NCBI GenBank assembly: GCA_025057375.1
Contig: JANWWO010000006.1
Span: forward strand, 23,771 to 87,770
Reading direction: 5' to 3'
Length of the DNA: 64,000 bases
DNA from: Candidatus Absconditabacterales bacterium
GTDB taxonomy: Bacteria; Patescibacteriota; Gracilibacteria; Absconditabacterales; Absconditicoccaceae
The first letter of the stretch is position 1; the number at the start of each line of letters is the position of its first letter. The translations under genes were made by a program, and so were the position numbers. Below the pieces are notes generated by a model. That model searched no databases. It was not told the DNA's origin and saw nothing but the letters and a program-made list of their open reading frames with translations. This document shows, piece after piece, positions 45,567 through 54,047 of this stretch.

Positions 45567-45780
45567 GAGAAAAATAGAGAAAATGATGTCACATAAATAA
45601 ATGACCACAATAATAGCACGGTTGTTCTTCTATCATCTTAGATAGAGCATAACTATTCCGTATCGAGACGACTTACAAAATCAAAATATACATATTGATC
45701 GACTCAACACATAAAACATATCATCAGCACTTCAATCAATATCCCCATAGGTACTTGCTTGTATTGTTTGTGCATATCGA

Positions 45781-46119
45781 CTAGGATAAAATACTACCAA
45801 GCAGGGAATTCAAATATTTTTCTTCTCTTTCCCTATCCAATGCTTCTGCTTCCCAAATTTTTTGGAGTTTAAGTTGTGTTTTCCCGAACCTTTCTTCAAT
45901 CTCCACATCATTCATATCACGCCCAAAACTCATCATCGCATCGTACAATTCATACAAAATCTCCTCACTAACATGGGCAACATTGTGAAGGAGAGTCAAA
46001 ATATTATTCAATTTTCATGATTTTTGGACAATAGCTTCAACCATCGCAAAGACTTTTTCTTTTTTTTGTTCATATGAGAGATGCGCAAAATGTTCCATTG
46101 CAAGAGAATAATTAATCAT
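45781..46119 (-). CDS. Uncharacterised 112-aa helical protein
   Basis: From ATG 46119 to TAG 45781. Charged, helix-prone (SYEQKKEKVFAMVEAIVQ, DREREEKYLNSLLGSIL). One TGA Gly. No membrane span. It starts 38 nt past the stop of the secreted 262-aa gene, so the two are likely co-transcribed. Confidence 0.6.
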
Positions 46120-46157
46120 ACTATATGCTACAAACTAAATACGTACAATGATCAGTA

Positions 46158-46946
46158 CTATTCATCAACACGAATCTTCCCTGTTACAAAATCAGAAAGA
46201 ACTGTTGACTGACCTTGATAAACGATCATACAATGAATCTGTTTGGTTCATGGCATTGCAGTCAGAAGTGTATTTTTTTCTCCTGAAAGACTCGCAACAA
46301 TCGTTGTGATAGAATTGGGCGCAACACTAATATTGTTCATTCACAAAGGGATCATAATATCCTCATTTCCAATCGTCGCAAAACAATATACATCCTGGAT
46401 CTTATCAATCGTTTGCATCGAATAATTTCTCAACTCAAAAGATAAAGGAATTTGCGTAGCACCAACCGTTACTCTTGGGGCATTAAAAAGAGAAACTGAC
46501 ACAATATGCAGTCCTGATTGATCATGGATATAATAGTTTTTTTTGAAAAGTTCGAGACTGGTAGTAGAAAAATTGATCGTCTGTCCCAATTCTCTGAGAT
46601 AAAGATCAACCAGATACGCCATATATCCCATCGCAAAATCCACCTGTGGATCACGACTGTCTCCCTGGGTGAGAATCATCTGTCTTCTTTTTTCAGCAAT
46701 CTTCTGAGCGAGAGGCTCAATACGCTGACGAATACCGTCTATTGTGGAAACGGACGTCTCAATCTGACGAAACACACTGCTAAATGCACGATTAATATCA
46801 CGAACCACCTGCCGATACTGGGGACAGTGATCAATATATCATCCTTCTTTGACAATACAATGACGAGAAATAATCTGTGGCGTCGCAAACCCATACGCAA
46901 CATTCACACTCATAAGAACGATAAAACCTATAATGAAACGCATCAT
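46158..46946 (-). CDS. Secreted 262-aa protein of unknown function
   Basis: Signal peptide MMRFIIGFIVLMSVNVAYG, then a likely processed chain starting FATPQI. A Cys pair (RHCIVKEG, DHCPQY) occurs early. The middle is helical (TIDGIRQRIEPLAQKIAEKR) and the C-terminal half beta-rich (VTVGATQIPLSFELRNYS). This could be an extracytoplasmic appendage or pseudopilus-like protein, but no family is claimed. Divergent to mutY. Confidence 0.7.
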
Positions 46947-46986
46947 ACACACACCAGGCAAAAAATAAAACGCATGGAGCAATGTC

Positions 46987-47014
46987 TTGTATTTTGAGAC
47001 AAAACTACTATACA
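46987..47014 (+). promoter_or_regulatory. Promoter of mutY
   Basis: TTGTAT (46987-46992), 16-nt spacer, TATACA (47009-47014). Transcription would start near 47020, which favours the ATG at 47066 over 47027. Confidence 0.5.
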
Positions 47015-47065
47015 ATGTAATGAAAAATGTACGCATTTGCAAATTTTATCTTTTCTTCCTCGCCA

Positions 47066-47884
47066 ATGCAATTGACATCTAAACAAATCAATCATATTCA
47101 TGACAGCGTTCTCTCGTCCTATCGTGCGCAAGGCAGATCATTCCCTCGAAGAAACACATCATATCCTTATCATATCCTCGTCTCGGAAATCATGTTGCAA
47201 CAGACACAAGCAGTAAGAGTTGTTGAAAAATATACTCGCTTTGTGTCAATACTTCCTACACTGCAGGATCTCGCAGTAGTTGATCGTACTACCCTCCTCT
47301 CTCTCCGATCGTGATTATGATTTAACAAAAGATGACTCAACCTTCAAAAATGTGCTCAAGCAATACTCACTCAGCACCAATGAATCATTCCCACTGATCC
47401 ACACATTCTCATCACACTGCCCTGAATAGGTCCTTATACCTCTCACTCTATTCCTATTTTTGCCTATAATGCTGATATTGTGACTGTTGATATCAATATC
47501 ACCAGAGTCTATCATTACCGACTGAGGTATTTTGGCATCATTGATGAGACAACAACACTCTACCCAAAAGACATACGAACCATTGCCTACCACTGTCGTC
47601 TTCCATGACAATCTCGCCTACGACACAATGCCCTCATGGACTTTGGTGCACAAGTGGCAACCGCAAAAAAAGTATGAATAACTGCACCCAAACAAAAACC
47701 GTTTTCCTGATCAATAAGAGAAGTCAGAGGATATATTCTCAAATATCTCACCAAGCAAAAAAAACAGCCACTGACTCTTGATCACGTCCAACACTCCTTT
47801 CCTCATCATGATTGTCAGGCAATTTTGCATACAATGGTCGCGGAAGGACTAATTTGATACAAGGAGTGAGAATATTTTGTATAA
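47066..47884 (+). CDS. mutY: MutY-family DNA glycosylase without iron-sulfur cysteines
   Basis: 272 aa. The catalytic Glu lies in LVSEIMLQQTQAVRV, as in MutY. The HhH motif is LPGIGPYTSHSIPIF and the catalytic Asp is in VTVDINITRVYHY. MutY removes adenine opposite 8-oxoguanine. After ALMDFGAQVATAKKVG, where MutY normally has four Cys for a 4Fe-4S cluster, no Cys is present. The C-terminal 8-oxoG recognition domain is missing or very short. Start chosen from a TTTTATC tract 23 nt upstream. It ends 6 nt before the island. Confidence 0.85.
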
Positions 47885-47890
47885 TACAGA

Positions 47891-47970
47891 CTAAAATCCT
47901 GTCTGCACCTCAACCATCTTGGCATACTTCCCACCCAAGGCAATCAATTCATCGTGGGTGCCTTGTTCGA
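47891..47970 (-). repeat. Left 80-bp repeat (displaced ABC exporter 3' end)
   Basis: It matches 50833-50912 at 79 of 80 positions (C/T at 47936). On the minus strand it encodes the residues EQGTHDELIALGGKYAKMVE and the tail to the stop, here read in frame with the recombinase remnant. Confidence 0.9.
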
Positions 47971-48533
47971 GGAGGTAGGTGGCGAAGCTATGACGCAGGA
48001 TGTGAAAGGAGACGTCTTTATCTATTTTAGCTCTCGTGCATGCTTGTGTAAAAATTTCTTGAGCAGTTCTGGTGGTGAATTTTCATCCTTGATTGCTAGG
48101 GAAAAGATACACTGACGAGGTAGTTTTGCGATAATTCGTGAGTTCATAGATGAGTAATGATGGGAGCATAACAATTCTATCTTTGGATCATGTTGATTGT
48201 TTGATGTGGATCGTAAGACGGTCAAAATTTAGATCTTTTCGTCTTAGATTGATGACTTCGCTGACATGCAAGCCACAACCTATGAAAGTGCGAGGAAAAT
48301 TTTGTGTTTGAGGTTGGCGGTGAGGTCGATGAGTATTCTGATCTCGTGAGCAGAGAGGATGATAGGGAGTTTTTTTCTGGACGAGCAAGTTTGAAAGCAA
48401 TGCGAAAACGACGATGATAGAGGAAGAGAAAATAGGTTTTTAGAGCTTCTTTGTAGACATTGATGGTTTTGGGTGCATAGAATTGATTGGTGAAGAGTTA
48501 TTTGAAATATTGGATTTTTTCATTTTCTGTCAT
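47891..48533 (-). pseudogene. Decayed XerC/D-type tyrosine recombinase with an ABC-exporter tail
   Basis: Minus-strand fragments in three frames give MTENEKIQYFK, LIDLTANLKHKIFLALS, GCGLHVSEVINLRRKDLNFD and FHILRHSFATYLLEQGT. The last holds HxLRH, the family's catalytic box. Defects: TAA after QYFK, a frame change at a T7/A7 run (48370-48376) and one missing base after LALS. After LLEQGT the reading frame runs straight into HDELIALGGKYAKM, the ABC exporter C-terminus, so the segment with the catalytic Tyr is gone. Inactive by several criteria. Confidence 0.8.
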
Positions 48534-48680
48534 TTTTGTAATTGTTGGGTGAAGGAAAAGTGATGTTTGTCATAATAATTTAGTTGTGGTTTACAAGAGG
48601 AGTGTGAGATTTCTTTGTTGATTTTAATTTTTTGGAGTCAATCAGTATGATACTTCGTATAAAGACGAATTAAGTGCAAT
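48496..48680 (-). repeat. 185-bp direct repeat, copy A
   Basis: Matches 49422-49606 with the same length and about 10 substitutions (about 95% identity). It contains the 5' part of the recombinase remnant, from MTENEKIQYFK upstream. Confidence 0.9.
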
Positions 48681-48964
48681 TCAAAAAATATTTTCCTAAC
48701 GGAAACAAGGAATGATAGGCTTTCAAAGGAGAATAAATTCGATTTTTTCTTTATTTAAAGAGAAGGATAAATCGAAAATTTCACAAACAATAATCCAGAG
48801 CTATATTCACTTTTAAGATCTAAAATAAACGAACACCTCTCTATCCACCCAAAAGCAACCAAAAAACAAATCATTGACGTGCTTGAAAAAGAAAAAAAAT
48901 TATCGAGCGAAACTGTTGTTTGTGATTTTAACAAAAAAACGATATTCCCATAATGGGATAAGTA
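48681..48964. other. AT-rich stretch with a short open frame
   Basis: A plus-strand frame without a good start reads NNNPELYSLLRSKINEHLSI, then HPKATKKQIIDVLEKEKK, to a TAA near 48952. It could be the tail of a degraded gene. Nothing else is seen. Confidence 0.3.
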
Positions 48965-49056
48965 ATGAGTATAGTAATAATAAATAAATGAGTATAGTAA
49001 TAATAAATAAATGAGTATAGTAATAATAAATAAATGAGTATAGTAATAATAAATAA
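48965..49056. repeat. 23-bp tandem array, four copies
   Basis: Units beginning ATGAGTATAGTAATAATAAA start at 48965, 48988, 49011 and 49034, at exact 23-nt spacing and essentially identical. Not CRISPR: no spacers. Confidence 0.95.
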
Positions 49057-49072
49057 TATAAATAATAAAAAT

Positions 49073-49393
49073 TTATTTAGGTGTGTTTTTATGATTTTCT
49101 TTAACAAAGACATTCACAATTTCTTTTTCACCATTCTCATTGATGGTATATTGCACTCTAACTCAATCACGTCAGGTGACTTGAAACAAATGAGAAAACT
49201 CTCAAGACATTTGTTTATGGTTTTTTCACAGTGCTAAAGAGTTGTTATTCAATTGTTCGATAATCTTATCAGCTTCTTTTTTATCTTTTTTTTCATTAGG
49301 ATATGTATTAATTAGATAAAAATCAGTCCTCTTTGAGTATTTGCAAAAGTTCGTAGTATATAATACTTTGTCTCAATCATTTATTGCCTGCAC
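49073..49393 (-). CDS. Possible RelE/Gp49-like toxin
   Basis: The minus-strand frame is open from 49423 down to TAA 49073-49075. GTG 49393 is the best start available, with no ATG or T-rich leader. About 106 aa, with several TGA glycines. The C-terminal half, LFQVTGRDGVRVQYTIN, then KEIVNVFVKENHKNTPK, fits the beta-sheet end of RelE/HigB-type toxins, where a basic KKxxKTP tail is usual. No antitoxin gene is visible beside it, and the start is uncertain. It may be a remnant. Confidence 0.45.
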
Positions 49394-49421
49394 AACAGAG
49401 TGTGCGTAGAGATTAGTGAAT

Positions 49422-49606
49422 AGTTATTTGAAATATTGGATTTTTTCATTTTCTGTCATTTTTGTAATTGTTGGGTGAAGGAAAAATAATGTTTGTCATA
49501 ATAATTTTGTTGTGGTTTGCAAGAGGAGTGTGAGATTTCTTTGTTGCTCTTGATTTTTTGGAGGCAATCAATATGATACTTCGTATAAAGACGAGTTAAG
49601 TGCAAT
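49422..49606 (-). repeat. 185-bp direct repeat, copy B
   Basis: Second copy of 48496-48680. Here the frame before MTENEKIQYF reads LHLTRLYTKYHIDCLQKIKS, similar in type to the N-terminal SAM-like domain of tyrosine recombinases, so both copies come from a recombinase 5' region. Confidence 0.9.
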
Positions 49607-49717
49607 GGTGCTGGTGCCGTTATAAAAAAATTTTGACACTTACTTTGTAAAGACATTATATATTAAACCTAATAATCACATAATGTGACATCATTTAAAA
49701 TATAATAATCACGTAAC

Positions 49718-50629
49718 ATGCAATTATTTAAAATTGAAAATTTCTCTGTTTCCAAATTAGAAATTACTCCTTTAGAAAAAGAAAAAGACATTCAAAAATT
49801 ATTTGAAAATAATCTTTCTGCAATATTAAATATTGATTTTTTAGCTACGGAATATAGCATGAGTTTCGAAAGTAGCATTGACACATTGGGTATAGATAAA
49901 AATGGTGTTCCCGTCATAATCAAATATAAAAGAAATCAGAACGATAATGTGATCAATCAAGGTTTATCTTATCTCAGATGGCTTCTTGACCATAAAGCAG
50001 ATTTTGAGATTCTTTGCAGAAACAAAAATATAAAAACAGAGATTGATTGGAATTCTCCAAGAGTTATTTGTGTTGCTGAAAGTTATAATAAATGTGATTT
50101 AGACACAGCAGAAATATTACCAATCAAAATTGAGCTCTTAAAGTACAGAGTATATGAAGAAGATATTTTGTACGTTGAATCCGAATCTCAAAAAGTAGTA
50201 AAAATCAGTACAAGTAAAATATCTGAAAAAGGCACAAAAGATAAAGAAGTGCCTAAATTGCAGAAAGAGTATAATTTAGATATGCACCTCCAAATAGCAT
50301 CAAAAGAAATTAAAGATTTATTTTGGAATTTAAGAGAAATGATTTTGAGTTTAGATGAATCCATAGTAGAAAAAGCTAAAGCAAAATATATTGCATACAA
50401 ATTAACAACTAACTTTGTAGATTTAGTTATACAAAAAAATTCAATAAAAGCTTTTTTGAATATTCCTAGTGGTAAGCTTAATGACCCTCACAAAATAGCA
50501 AGAGATTTAACTAAACCTAAACGAATCGGGCACTGGGGAAATGGTGATTATGAGGTTACTATTAATAAAAAAGAAGATTTGCAAAAATTATTTGAATTAA
50601 TAAAACAATCATATAATTATAATACATAA
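49718..50629 (+). CDS. DUF91/DUF5655-type protein (PD-(D/E)xK-like fold), probably acquired
   Basis: 303 aa. SIDTLGIDKNGVPVIIKYKR, then NVINQGLSYLRWLLDHKADF, matches the N-terminal nuclease-like part of DUF91/COG3586 proteins. The active-site E-x-K of relatives (IIEYKR) reads IIKYKR here, so the acidic residue is lost and cleavage is doubtful. The C-terminal ~100 residues, ending IGHWGNGDYEVTIN, fit DUF5655. All eight glycines are GGN, none TGA. The gene is more AT-rich than its neighbours and lacks the T-rich leader. It reads correctly under the standard code, consistent with transfer from a standard-code host. Confidence 0.8.
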   Translation: MQLFKIENFSVSKLEITPLEKEKDIQKLFENNLSAILNIDFLATEYSMSFESSIDTLGIDKNGVPVIIKYKRNQNDNVINQGLSYLRWLLDHKADFEILCRNKNIKTEIDWNSPRVICVAESYNKCDLDTAEILPIKIELLKYRVYEEDILYVESESQKVVKISTSKISEKGTKDKEVPKLQKEYNLDMHLQIASKEIKDLFWNLREMILSLDESIVEKAKAKYIAYKLTTNFVDLVIQKNSIKAFLNIPSGKLNDPHKIARDLTKPKRIGHWGNGDYEVTINKKEDLQKLFELIKQSYNYNT

Positions 50630-50832
50630 AGCACATAACAACGATATACGGTACCAGAACAACTTTCTGCTCACTTCTTTTGTCAAACCACGTTGCACTC
50701 TCACTTACGCTGTTCGGCTCGCCTAACAGCTTCTATGAAGTTCGCTCGTTACACTTCGCTCTTCCATATTCTGCTTCACTGCGTTCCGCAAAACATCGCA
50801 TATCCGCAAACATTAGCAGAAATTACATTCAC
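50630..50832. other. Non-coding 203-nt segment at the island's right end
   Basis: A locally GC-richer block between the nuclease-like gene and the right 80-bp repeat. It holds CATAACAAC near its left end and ACATTAGCAG near its right end, loosely like recombination-site ends, but no good long stem was found by eye. Confidence 0.3.
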
Positions 50833-50912
50833 CTAAAATCCTGTCTGCACCTCAACCATCTTGGCATACTTCCCACCTAAGGCAATCAATTCATCGTGGG
50901 TGCCTTGTTCGA
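50833..50912 (-). repeat. Right 80-bp repeat (native ABC exporter 3' end)
   Basis: The intact context of the 80-bp repeat; it forms the C-terminal end of the ABC exporter reading frame. Confidence 0.9.
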
Positions 50913-52568
50913 CAATTTGTCCATTATCAATATACAAAATCCTATCTGCATGCTTCACCGTCTGCAATCTATGAGCAATGATAATCACTGTCCTGTTTTT
51001 GAACAGTTCTTGCATTGCTTGAGAGACGAGTTCTTCGGAGACACTATCAAGAGCAGAAGTCGGTTCGTCAAGAAGGATAATTTTGGGATTTTTGAGCATA
51101 ATTTTGGCGATAGCTAATCTTTGTTTCTGTCATCCAGACAAACGCACCCCACGTTCACCAATTTCGGTATCCAGTCAGTGCGGGAGGTCATAGATGAATT
51201 GACATTGGGATTTGTCTAATATTTCATTAATTTTTCAATCTTCCACTATTCACATCTTTCACCTTTCCAATCAATACAACAAATTTTCCCTCACTGTCCC
51301 ATCAAAAACACTGGGTTCTTGGGTGAGATATCAAATATGCTTATAATACGACGATAAATTACATTTTGCTCTATCGTGTCATTCTACGATAATTTTGCCG
51401 CTATCCGGACGAATATAACCAGCGATGAGTTTAATCAAGGTAGATTTCCCACCTCCAGACGGTCACACCAAGGCTGTCTTTTTTCCTCACTGGATCGTAC
51501 AATCAAAGTCAGAAAAAATATTTTTTTCCTCATTATACCCAAAACTTACCTTATCAAACACAATATCACCGCCCCTATACACCAAAGTTTTCCCCTCATG
51601 CAAATTCTGCACGACGGGTGTTTTGTCCAAAAAATCCCATAACGCTTCGATTTGTCATCGTTCTTTCCAAAACATTTGTGCTGTCTTATCAAGTTCCCAA
51701 ATACCTTGGTTCATAAACCCAAGCAAAACAAGTAATGCTCCTATTTCACCAAAATCCATCGTCCCCGCAAACACCATCATCCCTCCAATGCCAAGCAACG
51801 CAATTCTCATCCCTGTCACAAACGATTCAGCAACCACATAGGTCCCATGGATATACTTATGCCTTTTGCGTGTTCGCATCATTCTCTCGTCCATCAAACG
51901 GTCTGCCTGCTCAAGCTCATGACGTACCCCATCAGCCATCATAATCCCAAACTTATGCATCACGCCTCTCACAAAGGTTCTTGTCATCTCACTTTCGACA
52001 TGTTTTTGGGATCTACGCTCTTTGGTTCACTGTCTCTGTAGTCGATACATAATACTTCACACAATGAAAAAAATGATCACTGCCCCTGTCACGTATTGCC
52101 AACCTTTGGACGACATGACCCAAAAAAAGTATACAAACGTAACGACAAGCCCTGGCATATGAGTAATAAGCTGGTGAATTGCATCAAATCGTTTATCAAT
52201 TCCTGTTTGGACAATTGCAACCGTTCTTCCTGTCCCCATTTTTCACAGGCATTTGGATCAAGGGCAAAAAACTGTGTCATCACATCATGGTAGATTGTTC
52301 TCCTGATATAGTTGTATGGATAGATAATAAGAGGTTGTCGTGCATTTCGGAGTTGATAGGCGATAATCCACCCAATCATCAGCAACAAGGACTGCCAAAA
52401 TGCATCAACATGTCATTGTTGGATAGAGCTAAGAATACGTCAGATAAATCGTACAATCATAATGTTATACACTCACCGCATCATTTGGCGGAAAAATCGA
52501 AACACAGCCAGTCGTCATTGAGAGAAATAGGGTTGGAGAAAACGACGGAGAAGAGGAAGAGAAGACAT
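50833..52568 (-). pseudogene. ABC exporter (fused TM-NBD) with one frameshift
   Basis: About 578 aa if repaired. The N-terminal membrane part runs from MSSLPLLRRFLQPYF through LLLMIGWIIAYQLRNARQ to FFALDPNACEK. It then changes frame at an A5 tract (52239-52243) and continues MGTGRTVAIVQTGIDKRF with further spans. The NBD is intact: Walker A GPSGGGKST, Q-loop YLTQEPSVFDG, signature LSGGQKQ, Walker B IILLDEP, switch His in IIIAHRLQTV. One extra A would restore the frame, so this is recent decay, assembly error or slippage. It was probably an efflux or lipid exporter. ATG 52568 opens the frame. Confidence 0.85.
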
Positions 52569-52654
52569 GAAAGAAAAAAAGAAGATAAAAAGTTGCTTTT
52601 TGGGGGGGGTTTTGGGTATAATGGAGGAGATTTTTATTTTCATTAGCCCATTGT

Positions 52655-53668
52655 ATGACTATAGAGAATATTCCTTCAACAATTATTGCATGAAGTACTG
52701 TTAGTCCTCAAACATCAAAAGATCATAAACGAAGAAATCTTCTACAATCAGTTCTTGCAATTGTCCCTCGAACAAAAAAACACATTAAGGATCTGTTTCT
52801 TCAATCTTTCAAAAAAAGAAGAAAAAGGGAAGAGATACCAAATAGAGAATGATGATGATTGGAGTGATGAGAAAAAAAATCAATAAACCTCGATACCATT
52901 GGTTGAGATCAATCATATAATCAATTATATGACAACCAAAAAAGAGAAGAACGAAGAAATTTTCCGTTTACAGATGTAAATTCTATATGTGCTAAAAAAG
53001 AATGATACAAAGAAGAAAACATTTGTTTAAAACCATTTACCCTTCTTGTTCACTGAATAAAAGATTGAAACTCTATGGAAAGCATGACGCAAAAGGTTGC
53101 AATGATGCAAGCAGAAATATTTGATCCAAAGAAAAACATTAATTTGATGCAAGATCCTAACAAAATTTGTGAAAAAGAACTAATATCTTGTAGTCTTATT
53201 GATGAAAATCATATGTGAACACGATCTGATTGTTGATTTGTTCTTGAAGCAAACGTAGATCTCATAAGAAATGCTTGATTTTCTGATTTATGAACGGACT
53301 TTATGTGATTGTGAAAAACGATTAAACAAGAAGAAGAAAAATATTGACTCAATTATTCTCCACAAGAAATTTTAGACAAAACGCCACCAGATTCATATAA
53401 TGAGATTGTATTATATGGAAAAAAAAAAGAACAAACAGCAAAGATTCAAGGTATTTTTATCAAGGTTGATGAAAGATGATACCCGATTGATTGGAAAAAA
53501 TCAAAAATAGATACAGATTGACAGACAAGAGATATAATGACGTGAAAACCACCATTGTCAGATCAAATATATCGCCTTGCATATAACATGAAATTGCCCG
53601 TTATTTTTCTATATGACAAAAATCATCATTTAAACCAAAAAAATCATTCAACTCATCATTCATTCTAA
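52655..53668 (+). CDS. Uncharacterised 337-aa protein, candidate toxin partner
   Basis: The frame from ATG 52655 to TAA 53666-53668 has about 25 TGA glycines. A GATTTTTATTTTC tract lies 25 nt upstream, and a TATAAT at 52617 may be its -10 box. Residues ~25-75 are very basic (LQSFKKRRKREEIPNREGGG). The C-terminal part is better folded: EIVLYGKKKEQTAKIQG, GYPIDWKKSKIDTDGQTRD, LAYNMKLPVIFLYDKNHH. No family recognised. An RHH antitoxin-like gene follows after 34 nt, so a toxin role is an inference from order alone. Confidence 0.65.
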
Positions 53669-53702
53669 GTCATTGGAGACCTTTTATTTTTCCTAACCAA
53701 CC

Positions 53703-53985
53703 ATGACTATCAACGATTTTATTGCACATCTCCGATCACATACCCAAAACCGTATTTTTGTCAGATTCTGATCTATCACAGACAATCATCGATAATCAAC
53801 TCGATAGAGAAGAAATTGATGCATTGCTTGCGACAGCTGAGTATGTCGATACCATGACACACAAACAACCAATCACAATCAAAATTTCTGTTTGAGCACT
53901 CCAACGTCTCAAAATCAAAGCAAAACAAGAGTGACTTCCGTATCAAACGTATATCAACTCACCGCTTCACAAAGCAACGATCTAA
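53703..53985 (+). pseudogene. RHH (CopG/BrnA-type) antitoxin-like gene with a T5 frameshift
   Basis: The leader CCTTTTATTTTTCC supports ATG 53703 (MTINDFIAHLRSH). After a T5 run (near 53754-53758) the frame must shift by one base to continue as DREEIDALLATAEYVDTMTH and QPITIKISVGALQRLKIK, then AKQEGLPYQTYINSPLHK. This end is typical of ribbon-helix-helix antitoxins, whose strand pairs operator DNA. Without the shift it would need a TTG start at 53758. It is second in a two-gene unit. Confidence 0.6.
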
Positions 53986-54047
53986 ATCACCCAATCCATA
54001 ATTACTTTGGGGACTTTTTTTGCTCACAATCTCTTATAATCTAACCT

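Larger units (their letters stand above)
47891..50912. mobile_element. Small island at the 3' end of an ABC exporter gene
   Basis: About 3 kb bounded by two 80-bp direct repeats (47891-47970 and 50833-50912, 79/80 identical). Each repeat carries the last 27 codons' worth of the ABC exporter's end, including its stop. Inside lie a decayed tyrosine recombinase at the left edge, a 185-bp direct repeat pair, a 23-bp tandem array, a possible RelE-like gene and a DUF91-like gene. This is the layout of an element integrated at a gene 3' end that restores the gene, or of an unequal recombination product. Confidence 0.6.

Noticed and set aside
45781..46946. Calling the secreted 262-aa protein a type IV pilin
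   Set aside because: No prepilin peptidase site or pilin N-terminal helix; only an ordinary signal peptide is visible.
47027..47065. Upstream start for mutY
   Set aside because: It would begin only about 10 nt after the predicted transcription start; the ATG at 47066 has the T-rich tract and better family fit.
48965..49056. CRISPR-like array
   Set aside because: The four 23-bp copies are contiguous with no spacers, and no cas genes are nearby.
50630..50832. Integron attC site after the DUF91-like gene
   Set aside because: The ends only loosely resemble the attC core sites and I could not find the long imperfect stem by eye.
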